A DNA stretch of 40,116 nt from UMGS1387 sp045540015 (GCA_045540015.1 JAZQGP010000007.1:1-40116), one strand, 5' to 3'; counted from the first letter of the stretch, positions 14,033-22,613 are shown. The notes: generated from the sequence alone by a model not told the origin. Numbers and translations: made by a program.

Positions 14033-15724
14033 TTACACATCCATTATTATGGGAAGTATCATGGGTTTACGCTTGGTAATAGAATAGATATGATTTGTAA
14101 GAACATCTTTTATTTTGCCCTTAATGACATTCCACTCATCAACTCCGCTTTCAAAGCAGTCTTCAAGTACAGCCTCTGCTTTTCTTCTAAGTCCCTCCAT
14201 AAGCTCCTCGGATTCCTTTACATAAACAAATCCGCGGGATACAATATCCGGTCCTGACAGCACAATGCCCTCTTCGCTGTTGACTGTTGCAACAACAACA
14301 ATTATTCCGTCCTCGGCAAGATGTCTTCTGTCGCGAAGAACAACGCTTCCGACATCACCTACGCCAAGTCCGTCAACGAGCACCTTGCCCGACGGCACCT
14401 TTTCGATGCTTCTGAATACTTCTTCGCCAATCTCAAGGCTCATACCGACCTCGGGAATAATCATATTTGTCGCAGGAATACCCATTTCCTGTGCAAGCAA
14501 ACAGTTTTTACGAAGATGTCTGTATTCGCCGTGCATGGGCACAAAGTATTTCGGCTTTGTCAGCATCATCATAAGTTTCAGTTCTTCCTGGCAAGCGTGT
14601 CCCGAAACGTGAACGTCGGCAACCTCGTCATTAAGAAGTGTAACGCCTTTTTTGAGAAGCTCGTTTACAACCTTAGTAACAAGCTTTTCGTTACCGGGAA
14701 TTGTTGATGCCGAAATGATAACAACATCGTCCGTTCCGAGAGTTATTTTGTCATGCTCGCTTGTAGCCATTCTGGAAAGCGCACTCATAGGCTCGCCCTG
14801 CGTTCCAGTGGTAACAATGCATATTTCCTCAGGCTTATAGCGTTTTGCATCGTTTATATCAATAATGGTTGCAGGTGGAATATCCATATATCCGTACTTT
14901 GCAGCGGCGCTTATGACATTAAGCATACTTCTGCCGGAGAGAGCCACCTTTCTACCGTACTTATATGAGAAGTCTATTATCTGCTGAACTCTGTGAACGT
15001 TTGAGGAAAAGGTTGAAATGATAATTCTCTGTCCCTTATGGCGCATAAAAATATCATCAAGGCTGTTTCCTACAGTTTTCTCGGACATTGTATATCCCGG
15101 ACGTTCAACGTTTGTAGATTCGAGGAACAGTGCAAGCACGCCCTCTTTTCCGAGTTCTCCGAAGCGTGTTAAATTTATGGGTTCTCCTTGTATCGGAGTT
15201 GTATCTATTTTAAAGTCACCGGAGAAAAGTATAGTTCCGGCTTCACATGTAACTGCAATTGCGCAGGAATCCGCAATAGAATGATTTACTCTTATAAATT
15301 CAACAGTGAATGCTCCGAGTTTTATCTTATCGCCTGCGTTTACCTGATTCAGCTGTGCGCTCTTTACAAGCCCGTGTTCCTCGAGTTTTGTTTCAACAAT
15401 GCCGAGTGTGAGAAGCGTGCCGTAAACGGGAGCGTTTACAAGTCTAAGAACATACGGAAGTGCACCGACATGGTCTTCATGTCCGTGTGTTAAGCAATAG
15501 CCTCTTACTTTTTCTGCATTGGTTTCAAGATATGTTGTATCGGGAATTACAAGGTCAACACCGGGCATGCTTTCATCGGGAAATCCAAGACCTGCATCTA
15601 TGACGATTATATCGTTCTCATACTCTACAACCGTCATATTCATTCCGATTTCGCCGAGTCCGCCAAGAGGAACAATCTTTACCTTTGACAGATTCTTATG
15701 TTTATTTGTTCTGTTTTTTGCCAT
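14033..15724 (-). CDS. rnj: Ribonuclease J
   Basis: The 563-residue protein is a full-length RNase J. It has the beta-lactamase fold motif KIVPLGGLGEIGMNM near residues 16-30, IDAGLGFPD near 42-50, the zinc-binding motif THGHEDHVGALP at 79-90 (H80, H82, D84, H85), GDFKID with a metal Asp near 170, the beta-CASP ESTNVERPG block near 200, HVSGHACQEEL near 370, and MHGEYRHL near 390. RNase J degrades and processes RNA both as an endonuclease and as a 5'-3' exonuclease, in the cytosol. AAAGGA lies about 11 bases before the ATG. It is the first gene of the long minus-strand run. Upstream lie 550 bases of structured, gene-free sequence. Confidence 0.95.
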   Translation of the reverse strand: MAKNRTNKHKNLSKVKIVPLGGLGEIGMNMTVVEYENDIIVIDAGLGFPDESMPGVDLVIPDTTYLETNAEKVRGYCLTHGHEDHVGALPYVLRLVNAPVYGTLLTLGIVETKLEEHGLVKSAQLNQVNAGDKIKLGAFTVEFIRVNHSIADSCAIAVTCEAGTILFSGDFKIDTTPIQGEPINLTRFGELGKEGVLALFLESTNVERPGYTMSEKTVGNSLDDIFMRHKGQRIIISTFSSNVHRVQQIIDFSYKYGRKVALSGRSMLNVISAAAKYGYMDIPPATIIDINDAKRYKPEEICIVTTGTQGEPMSALSRMATSEHDKITLGTDDVVIISASTIPGNEKLVTKVVNELLKKGVTLLNDEVADVHVSGHACQEELKLMMMLTKPKYFVPMHGEYRHLRKNCLLAQEMGIPATNMIIPEVGMSLEIGEEVFRSIEKVPSGKVLVDGLGVGDVGSVVLRDRRHLAEDGIIVVVATVNSEEGIVLSGPDIVSRGFVYVKESEELMEGLRRKAEAVLEDCFESGVDEWNVIKGKIKDVLTNHIYSITKRKPMILPIIMDV

Positions 15725-15886
15725 TTATTAAATTATCCTTTCTGAAAAATATTTATGTATACAGCTCGCTGTCCGCGACCGCCGTAATTTACCAAATAAT
15801 GTAAAATAGTGAAATGTTTTATAGTTTAGTTTATGCCTGTCGGCAGATTATCATAAACTGTATTTATGATTTATTCCCTACGGGGT

Positions 15887-15956
15887 GTTACCGTTTCTGC
15901 TCGTGCAGAAAGGTAACCCAAAGAGCACGCTTAAAAGAACCTACGGTTCTCTTAAG
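15887..15956. repeat. Two tandem strong hairpins, possible structured RNA or intergenic repeat
   Basis: Hairpin 1 (15887-15917) pairs GTTACCGTTTCTGC with GCAGAAAGGTAAC, with one bulged G and loop TCGT. Hairpin 2 (15930-15956) pairs CTTAAAAGAACC with GGTTCTCTTAAG across TAC with one mismatch. They are joined by CCAAAGAGCACG. There is no T-run after either, so they are not simple terminators on either strand. Confidence 0.6.
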
Positions 15957-16103
15957 TATCTCTCCCTTGTCGCCGACGCCTATATTTTCGCGACTTACAA
16001 AAGAAAATTTAATCTCTTTAACTTATTTACCATGAAACCGCCGCTTCCATAGCTTACGGCGATAACTTGTAAGATTACATTACTGCATCATTAAAACTGT
16101 TCT

Positions 16104-16231
16104 GAATTTGAAGTGGCATAAATTAAGGTTAAACTTGTTAAAGAAGTATTGCGAAATTGATGTTGTTTAAATTAAAGTTTAGTTTGTTAGAGAGATGTCG
16201 TGAAATTGAAGTTGTTCAGACTTCAATTTCA
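16104..16231. repeat. Imperfect tandem 49-base repeats ending in an inverted repeat
   Basis: Two units of 49 bases (16104-16152 and 16153-16201) both begin GAA[AT]TTGA[AT]GT, followed by TAAATTAA and CTTGTTA- or GTTTGTTAG-like blocks. A third partial unit starts at 16202. The third turns into a perfect inverted repeat, TGAAATTGAAG (16201-16211) with CTTCAATTTCA (16221-16231). Confidence 0.55.
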
Positions 16232-16249
16232 CCGTTCAAAAATTTTTTG

Positions 16250-16273
16250 CTTACTTTTTTTCAAAAAAGTAAG
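16250..16273 (-). terminator. Perfect inverted repeat after the CobW-type genes, possible terminator
   Basis: CTTACTTTTTT (16250-16260) and AAAAAAGTAAG (16263-16273) pair perfectly with a 2-base loop, directly after the stop codon of the minus-strand gene. Only a mixed A/T tract follows, so the terminator role is moderate. Confidence 0.5.
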
Positions 16274-17221
16274 TTACATAAAAGTGGCAACAAGCTGTTC
16301 GGGAGGTGTGGTCTTTTCGATGCTCTTTGCTGTCAACACAGGGCCCTTTTCGCTCTTATATACTCTGTGTTTTTCCATAGAGATAACAGCAGTTAGCTTC
16401 ACCCAATCTCCCTGTGCAAAATCGTGTGCTTTTTCTGTCCTGCAAAGCAAACCTTTGTAGGTAATGTCCGCCTCACAGCAGGTCATAATCTGTCTGCCGA
16501 CTACAATCTCGGTTTTTGCATTTATCAACTTGTTTCGCATAACAAGTCCCTTTATGGTTACGGTCTTGCCAAGATAATCGCTGACATTTTCAGCAAAATC
16601 TCTGTACCAAAGGCCGTAGTCTTCATCTTTTATCTCGATAATGTTTGCTTTTTTGTCAAAGGGCAACGGGTCAATAATATCATCATATTCAACCTCGCCG
16701 TCCTCATATTCGTAAGCAATGTCAGCTTTTCTGCTCACAGAACGCACGATTTTATGAAGCATGAGCTTATCAAAATTCTTCTTACAGCGGTTGAAAATAC
16801 ACATTTCACAGCTTTTCAGTTTATCACCGACAAGACTTCTCATGTTCGCATTATAATTCTCAAAGGTGTTGGCGTCCGCAAACATCATTTCCTGGTAAAC
16901 TACCCAGCCTTCGGGAAGCACGGCATACAGCTCATCGAGCATCCACATGCCGTTATACTCTATAAGTACGCGGTCGGCGTCGCTCTTGCGTGCAGCCTCT
17001 TCAAGATTTTCGCGTGTAAGCTCATCTTTATCCTCAAGCGTGACAACAGACACATTTGCTCCCGCAAAGCTCTCTGGACAAAGCTCTTCTTCGCCCTCCT
17101 CGCAAACTATAACAAGTGTATTTTCGCCCTTGTTAAAGCCGCTGTCTTCAAGAGTTTCCTGGATAAACTTGGTTTTTCCGGCTTCCAAAAAACCGGTAAA
17201 TAAATATACAGGTATTTCCAT
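16274..17221 (-). CDS. CobW-like P-loop protein fused to a YcgQ/TIGR03943-like C-terminal domain
   Basis: The 315-residue protein starts like a CobW GTPase, PVYLFTGFLEAGKTKFI, with the P-loop at residues 10-17. The usual CxCC zinc motif of CobW proteins is absent. Instead three cysteines sit at 138, 141 and 146 (CEMCIFNRC). Residues about 217-315 are not the normal CobW C-terminal domain. They read TVTIKGLVMRNK, then VGRQIMTCCEAD (C248, C249), then GLLCRTEKAHDFAQGDWVKL. This resembles the C-terminal OB-like domain of the YcgQ/TIGR03943 membrane-associated family (pattern R.vitCC.ADa.p.gl, D.WV.v.G), which is often found with a permease YcgR. That family is linked to metal handling. The gene follows the His-rich CobW gene by 43 bases. 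A joint role in metal delivery is inference. Confidence 0.68.
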   Translation of the reverse strand: MEIPVYLFTGFLEAGKTKFIQETLEDSGFNKGENTLVIVCEEGEEELCPESFAGANVSVVTLEDKDELTRENLEEAARKSDADRVLIEYNGMWMLDELYAVLPEGWVVYQEMMFADANTFENYNANMRSLVGDKLKSCEMCIFNRCKKNFDKLMLHKIVRSVSRKADIAYEYEDGEVEYDDIIDPLPFDKKANIIEIKDEDYGLWYRDFAENVSDYLGKTVTIKGLVMRNKLINAKTEIVVGRQIMTCCEADITYKGLLCRTEKAHDFAQGDWVKLTAVISMEKHRVYKSEKGPVLTAKSIEKTTPPEQLVATFM

Positions 17222-17264
17222 AAAATCCGTTTCCTTCTAAATAGTATGCCCTTGCGGTATATGT

Positions 17265-18473
17265 TTATACGCCAAGGAGTGTTTCAATTGCTGTCTTATC
17301 GATTTTTGAGCCGATAACACATATTCTTCCCGTAACCTCAGCGCTTCCGCTTCTGATATCCGGACAACCCGGTACATAGTCAAAGTGTATCCAGCCGCCC
17401 TCTGCATTTTCAACTATACCCTTTGCACGCAGAATAAATCCGTAAGTCTTTTCGTCCTCAAGAGCAGAGAGAATATCGGAAATCTGCTGTTTTGTAAACT
17501 TGTGTGAGGTTTCCTTGCCGTAGCTGTCAAACACTTCGTCTGCGTGATGATGATGTCCGCAGGAGCATTCGCCGTCATGGTCGTGGTGATGATGTTCGTG
17601 GTCGTGGTCATAATCGTGGCCGCAACAGCATTTTTCGCCGTGTTCATGGTGATGCTCATGTTCATGGTGTTCATGTTCATGCTCATGGTCATGTCCACAA
17701 TGGCATTCACCGTTGTGTTCGTGATGATGTTCATGATGCTCGTGCTCGTGTTCATGTTCGTGTTCGTGGTCATGGTCGTGATGATGACCGCAGCAGCATT
17801 CCTCACCGTGTTCATGATGATGCTCGTGGTGATGATGCTCTGCCTGTTCGTGAAGCCTATGAAGCTCTTCCTCGAGAGCATTGGTGTTTTCCATTGCAGA
17901 CAGAATTTGCGCTCCGTCAAGCTCTTCCCACGGTGTTGTGATGATAACCGCGTTTTCGTTATGCTCGCGGATAACAGAAACCGCCTTGTCAATCTTTTCC
18001 TGAGACACGCCCTGAGTACGGCTGAGAATAACAGTTCCTGCGTTTTCTATCTGGTCAATATAAAACTCGCCGAAGTTTTTGGCATACATTTTAACCTTTG
18101 TAACATCAGCAACGGTTGTAAAAGCACCAAGCTCTGCTCCTATGTCTCCGGCATTCTTAACTGCCTTTATAACGTCGCTGAGCTTTCCTACGCCCGACGG
18201 TTCGATAAGCACTCTGTCGGGATTGTATTCTTCAATTACCTGTTTCAATGCCTTACTGAAATCACCGACGAGACTACAACAAATACAGCCGGAGTTCATT
18301 TCATTTATCTGAACGCCTGCGTCCTTAAGAAAACCTCCGTCAATACCAATTTCACCGAATTCGTTTTCAATAAGCACAAGCTTTTCGCCCTTATATGCTT
18401 CTTCAATGAGTTTCTTTATGAGCGTAGTCTTGCCTGCTCCGAGAAAGCCTGAAAAAATATCAATTTTAGTCAT
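17265..18473 (-). CDS. CobW/COG0523-family GTPase with a long His/Cys-rich metal-binding insert
   Basis: The 402-residue protein has the P-loop GFLGAGKTT at residues 9-17, the metal-binding motif GCICCSL at 62-68 (CxCC with C63, C65, C66), and EPSG at 91-94. The guanine-specificity position reads SRTQ instead of NKxD. Residues about 213-310 are almost only His, Glu, Asp, Cys and Gly, with four cysteine modules (ECCCGH, ECHCGH, KCCCGH, ECSCGH) set in HEHEH/HDHDH runs. The CobW C-terminal domain (about 320-402) ends the protein. COG0523 proteins act as GTP-driven metal chaperones or insertases, mostly for zinc, in the cytosol. A perfect TTGACA-N17-TATAAT promoter lies upstream and the next gene is another CobW-type protein. 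The repeats are in-frame and the protein is intact. Confidence 0.88.
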   Translation of the reverse strand: MTKIDIFSGFLGAGKTTLIKKLIEEAYKGEKLVLIENEFGEIGIDGGFLKDAGVQINEMNSGCICCSLVGDFSKALKQVIEEYNPDRVLIEPSGVGKLSDVIKAVKNAGDIGAELGAFTTVADVTKVKMYAKNFGEFYIDQIENAGTVILSRTQGVSQEKIDKAVSVIREHNENAVIITTPWEELDGAQILSAMENTNALEEELHRLHEQAEHHHHEHHHEHGEECCCGHHHDHDHEHEHEHEHEHHEHHHEHNGECHCGHDHEHEHEHHEHEHHHEHGEKCCCGHDYDHDHEHHHHDHDGECSCGHHHHADEVFDSYGKETSHKFTKQQISDILSALEDEKTYGFILRAKGIVENAEGGWIHFDYVPGCPDIRSGSAEVTGRICVIGSKIDKTAIETLLGV

Positions 18474-18518
18474 TTAAATTACATCTCCGCTTCTTAATTA
18501 CATATTAATCCAACTATT

Positions 18519-18547
18519 ATTATACACCAAGCTCCATGTCATGTCAA
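18519..18547 (-). promoter_or_regulatory. Consensus promoter of the two-gene CobW unit
   Basis: On the minus strand TTGACA (18547-18542), a 17-base spacer and TATAAT (18524-18519). An imperfect inverted repeat, TAAAACGAC at 18563-18571 and GTCTTGTTTTA at 18580-18590, lies just upstream and could be a regulator site. It does not clearly match a Zur box. Confidence 0.8.
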
Positions 18548-18633
18548 CTGATTTATTGAATGTAAAACGACATTTTTAAGTCTTGTTTTATCGTATTTAG
18601 CAGACTTTTGGCATATAACATTTAAGCAAAGCA

Positions 18634-18658
18634 AAAGCCCGCATTTTCAGCGGGCTTT
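18634..18658 (-). terminator. Intrinsic terminator of the metallophosphoesterase gene
   Basis: The stem AAAGCCCGC/GCGGGCTTT (9 base pairs, 7-base loop) lies 17 bases past the stop codon, followed on the minus strand by a short T-rich stretch. Confidence 0.8.
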
Positions 18659-18674
18659 CATCAATAATTATATA

Positions 18675-21600
18675 TCATTTCCAAAGCTCATCTATATCAA
18701 TATATACTTCGCCGTCATCCGGAATTTCATCCATGAAAAGCTTGCAAATATTCTGAATATACTCGGGTGCAGCATTTAAGTCTCCGTTGTATTCGCTCAT
18801 CACAATACTGCGTGCAACCTGCTTTATACTTCTTGCAACAGGTTCACCGTAGCATATTCCGTCCTCGGTTCTGAGATAAGGTCTTGCTACAAAAACACTC
18901 GCATAGCTTGCCTCATCTATTCCCGAAAGAACCGTTGTAAAATATGTTCCTGCTTTATCAAGACCAAATTCTTCTCCCGTCAGTGAATAAACGAGATTAA
19001 TCGAAGGAGCTTTTCTCGGCTCGTCAGCAAGATACGCCTTTCCGCTGACAAAGGTTATTCCGTGTGCATTTGTGCCGTATGCGGTGCTTTCATCGTTATC
19101 AAACACAAGCTTTGTATATTCTTTTTCACTTGCAAAAGATTTATCAAGTGCAACAATGAAGCCATATTCATAAGCAAGTGCTTTATTTTCGTCGCTTACA
19201 TATGCCGCAAAACGCATTCCCTGTGGAGCGTTTGTTCTGATACTTGCACCCTGAATCGTTTCGGGTGCATTCGACTGCTCAAGCTCAAAGGTTACTATTG
19301 CCTCATCATTTACAACCTGTGCAGTTGCAGGTTCATTTCCGTTTACAGTTACAAGTGCCATAACATCTTCGGATGTGGTAAACTCATATCCCGTATCAGG
19401 GGCAAGAGTTACCGTAAGTGTGTTTCCGTTTATGCTTGTAGAAGCAACAGTGCAGTTTACCGTAGTATCCGAAAGGCTTACCACTCTGCTTGAATCAACT
19501 AAAATTTCAGCACCGTACACGCCTTTGTTATCGGCAAATACAATATAGTCGGTCTCGCCGTACGTGTCTGTTTTATCAAACGGATCATATCGCAATGATT
19601 TTACAGTTCCCTTCCAGTAGCTCTTACTGCTGTCGCATGAGAGAATATCAACTTCGTAAATTGCCATGTCGCCTACAAGCGTTTTGGTGCCGCTTCCAAA
19701 GGGGATTCTTGTGTTTGAATACGAAAAATTCGCTTCGCTTGTAGCAAAATATATACAGTCCGTGGGGTTTGCCGCAGTTGTTTTTACTCTCACATATTTG
19801 TATGTATCGGCATCTATTTCAATACCGCTTCTGCCAAACTGAATATCGACACCCGCAGAGGAGCTTGTGAATTTGAGCAAACCGTCTTCTACAAAACAGC
19901 TTGCAACAAGACTGTTTGGAACAAAGCCTGCAAGACTGTAAAAATGGAATTCCGGTTTATCGGAATATACAGCATACAAAGTTACCGGCTCAGTTACTGT
20001 AAGCTTTGTCATGGGAACGCTTGCATTCTTATCGGTTGACCAACCTACAAAGAACATTCCGCTCTTCTTGGGGGTAACGGTGGTATCAAGAACAATCTCA
20101 TCGTTTTCAAACACTATCTGCTCGGACGGCACAACTCCCGTACCGCCGTTGCTGTCATATGTAACTTTAATGCCGTCAAAAGCTTTATCACTTACGGCAG
20201 ATGCAAATGTGCCGTCTGCAAAGGTTACTCGCACTACAAGGCGTTTCCCTGCCATAATGCTTTCCGCAACAACGGTATATTCGCTTCCCGTATGCAAAAG
20301 CTTATCGCCCACATACCATTCGCATACAGCTGTATCTTCGGGTGCTTCACCGTTAACAAGAGCTTTTACCGTGTCGCCTGTTTTAGGCGAAGCATTACTC
20401 ATTGTAACAGTACCTACAGCTTTATCGGCATCGGGAATTTCTATGGAATAATACTTATGTGCAACCTCAAGTGTTCCGCTTGGAGTGAATTGCTTGCCCT
20501 TGAGAATCACCTTGTCTTCGTACACCTCAACAAAGAAGCAAACCGAGTAATTTGCAAAGAATCTGCTTCCGCTTGCGTCATAATCGTAAACATATCCGAC
20601 AGCTCCCTCATTAAAGTGTGTAAAGCTTGTTTTCATGTCCCCGACCTGAACATTTTCCTGATTCTCCAGCGCAAGATTCTGGTGTGAATGTGCTGTAATA
20701 AGGAAAAGGTTAGGATGCCTGTCAAGTACAGCCTTGAGTGCGGAATAGTTTGATATAGACTCCGGATTAACATGGGACATTACATAAACGGGAATATTTG
20801 ACTTTTCATTTTCATAAAGCTCTTCGGAAAGCCACAAAAGCTGTTCCTCGGAAACCGCATATGTAACACCGGATGCACCGAGAGAAGTGGGAGTTGAAAG
20901 GAAGATAAGTTTTGTTCCCGCAAGCTCTGCGGAATAGAAAAGCTTTCCTTCTTCGCGGTCAATATTAATACCGCACGTATCTCTGAGATATGCTTCGTTT
21001 TCATCGTAAAGTCTTAAAAGCGTGTCCTCGTCGTGTGTGCCGTCCTGAACGTCCCCCGAACCGTAATTCATATGGAACTCATGGTTGCCGTTTACCATGA
21101 AATACGGTATTTCATACGGGAACACATTTGTTTCCACCCACGATTCATATGCGGCATATTCCGCAGTTTTTCCGTGATTTACAATATCTCCGTTCATAAG
21201 GATAAAATCTGTTATATCCTTATTTGCAAGAATATCTCTTGCAAAGCTTGCTCTGTTAGACGGCATATTACCCCAGTTTTCACCCTCATGAAGGTCAGAA
21301 GCGGCGTAAAATCTGTAAAGAGGCGTTCCGTCAGGCATCTGTTTATTTGCAGGAATATCGTATGTAAGCGTAACAGGGCTAAGTCCGTCACCTGTATACT
21401 CTGCATATATCTTTGTGGCACCTGCAGGAAATGCTCTTGAGCCGGTAACATTATGAACTGCGCTTGCATCCTCACCTACTGTAAGTGTTGCAAGCTGAGT
21501 AAAACCTGAAAGCTTTCCATCTGCGTTTCCGTAATAAAGAGTTACGGTTGTATGGTTTGCTGTTTCTTCGGTTCCGTAAAGAGCAATCGTTCCATCTGCA

Positions 21601-22613
21601 TTACCTGCCACCGTGTTTTCAAAGGTATAGACAATCGCTTGATCTTCGCCTGTTCCTTCCCAGATTGCATAGAAAGTAATATCGCTTCCGGAAAGAGTAA
21701 CGCTTGAAATCGGCTCTGTTGCACTCGGCGTTGTTGCCCAGCCTGCAAAGGAGTAACCTTTTCTTACAGGCGTGAGTTTTTCAACGGTATATGTACCGTC
21801 AAGTACAAAGCGCGGCTGTTCATTAAGTGTTCCGCCGTTTGCGTTATATGTAATCTTGTGATAAGGGATTACAACGATATCGTCATAGTAAACATCGCGG
21901 ATGGTTGCCTCTGTCGCACCATTGTCTATTGACTTTGTGCTATTTGCAAACACGCTGAACGCATCAATTGCGTTGTTTGCAATATATGTGTCGGGAATGG
22001 TGTAGTCGTACTCTACCTGATGCCATGTATTCGCATTAAAAAAATGCTCATTCTTTGCGGTGTCTGTTTGCGGGTTACCCTTGTTATCAATATAATCATA
22101 ACGGTAGTTATGAGCGGTCATAACGTTGTCGTATTGCGTTTTTATCTTATAGGAAATATAGTATTTTCTGCCTGCTTCCCAATTAAGCGGCCACTGAATC
22201 GAAGCATGGTGAGAGCCGCGGTCATAGTAAAGCACGCTGTTGTCGCCGTCTTTTGTAAGCTTTGCAATACCGTTTGATACGAAAACATCAAGCGTATCGT
22301 TATCAAATCCGGAATCGGAAATCATGTTGCTTCCAATAGCGGTTTTGGCAGTTTCTCCGAAACAAGCATACAGCGCGGTATTTCCGTCAACTATCTGCGT
22401 GCCTCTGTAAATTTCCGTTCTGTCGGCATTAGCCCAGCCCATAAAGCGTGTTCCCGCGGGCGCTGGAGGTGTGGGAAGCACAACTGCCGTTTCCTCGGTT
22501 ACCTGAATTGTTGAATGCACGGTTTCGCCGTTGTAGAGTGTCAGAGTATACGCCGATGCAGACAATGCAAAAAGCATCATCATAAGTGCCATTAATAATG
22601 CTGTCTTTTTCAT
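18675..22613 (-). CDS. Large secreted metallophosphoesterase with InlB-type repeats
   Basis: The protein (1312 residues) has a signal peptide (1-21, MKKTALLMALMMMLFALSASA). Residues about 22-85, 252-320 and 815-885 are InlB/Listeria-Bacteroides-type repeats (YNANGGTL, Y.F.GWA, TFYAIW; YDSNGGTG, FFVGWSTD, LYAVY). Residues 92-250 look like a carbohydrate-binding or jelly-roll module. A calcineurin-like phosphoesterase spans about 430-690, with all metal motifs: SDLHE (D440, H442), NGDIVNHG (D476), NGNHEF (N510, H511), SHV (H614) and HSH (H642, H644). Further beta-rich modules follow; no LPxTG or SLH anchor is seen at the C terminus. An upstream in-frame ATG exists at 22640, but AAGGAG 7 bases before 22613 decides the start. 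It may release phosphate outside the cell; the substrate is unknown. Confidence 0.82.
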   Translation of the reverse strand: MKKTALLMALMMMLFALSASAYTLTLYNGETVHSTIQVTEETAVVLPTPPAPAGTRFMGWANADRTEIYRGTQIVDGNTALYACFGETAKTAIGSNMISDSGFDNDTLDVFVSNGIAKLTKDGDNSVLYYDRGSHHASIQWPLNWEAGRKYYISYKIKTQYDNVMTAHNYRYDYIDNKGNPQTDTAKNEHFFNANTWHQVEYDYTIPDTYIANNAIDAFSVFANSTKSIDNGATEATIRDVYYDDIVVIPYHKITYNANGGTLNEQPRFVLDGTYTVEKLTPVRKGYSFAGWATTPSATEPISSVTLSGSDITFYAIWEGTGEDQAIVYTFENTVAGNADGTIALYGTEETANHTTVTLYYGNADGKLSGFTQLATLTVGEDASAVHNVTGSRAFPAGATKIYAEYTGDGLSPVTLTYDIPANKQMPDGTPLYRFYAASDLHEGENWGNMPSNRASFARDILANKDITDFILMNGDIVNHGKTAEYAAYESWVETNVFPYEIPYFMVNGNHEFHMNYGSGDVQDGTHDEDTLLRLYDENEAYLRDTCGINIDREEGKLFYSAELAGTKLIFLSTPTSLGASGVTYAVSEEQLLWLSEELYENEKSNIPVYVMSHVNPESISNYSALKAVLDRHPNLFLITAHSHQNLALENQENVQVGDMKTSFTHFNEGAVGYVYDYDASGSRFFANYSVCFFVEVYEDKVILKGKQFTPSGTLEVAHKYYSIEIPDADKAVGTVTMSNASPKTGDTVKALVNGEAPEDTAVCEWYVGDKLLHTGSEYTVVAESIMAGKRLVVRVTFADGTFASAVSDKAFDGIKVTYDSNGGTGVVPSEQIVFENDEIVLDTTVTPKKSGMFFVGWSTDKNASVPMTKLTVTEPVTLYAVYSDKPEFHFYSLAGFVPNSLVASCFVEDGLLKFTSSSAGVDIQFGRSGIEIDADTYKYVRVKTTAANPTDCIYFATSEANFSYSNTRIPFGSGTKTLVGDMAIYEVDILSCDSSKSYWKGTVKSLRYDPFDKTDTYGETDYIVFADNKGVYGAEILVDSSRVVSLSDTTVNCTVASTSINGNTLTVTLAPDTGYEFTTSEDVMALVTVNGNEPATAQVVNDEAIVTFELEQSNAPETIQGASIRTNAPQGMRFAAYVSDENKALAYEYGFIVALDKSFASEKEYTKLVFDNDESTAYGTNAHGITFVSGKAYLADEPRKAPSINLVYSLTGEEFGLDKAGTYFTTVLSGIDEASYASVFVARPYLRTEDGICYGEPVARSIKQVARSIVMSEYNGDLNAAPEYIQNICKLFMDEIPDDGEVYIDIDELWK

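Larger units (their letters stand above)
15725..16273. other. Gene-free region with hairpins and tandem repeats upstream of RNase J
   Basis: No convincing gene is present. The open frames here lack ribosome sites and cross the strong hairpins. From left to right it holds a short palindrome (ACAGC-GA-GCTGT near 15761-15772), two adjacent strong hairpins (15887-15956), tandem 49-base repeats (16104-16201), a perfect 11-base-pair inverted repeat (16201-16231) and another (16250-16273). The right end probably serves as the 3' end of the CobW-type genes. The left end must hold the RNase J promoter, which I could not place. Confidence 0.6.

Noticed and set aside
15814..16035. Open frame over the hairpin region upstream of RNase J
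   Set aside because: It runs through two near-perfect hairpins, has no ribosome site and no known family. Structured non-coding DNA is the better explanation.
16104..16231. CRISPR-like array
   Set aside because: The 49-base units are adjacent without spacers and are imperfect. No cas gene is near.
17414..17992. Long open frames on both strands across the His-rich stretch
   Set aside because: They arise from the repetitive CAT/GAG/GAC codons of the CobW insert. The CobW frame has the P-loop, CxCC and C-terminal domain on both sides of it.
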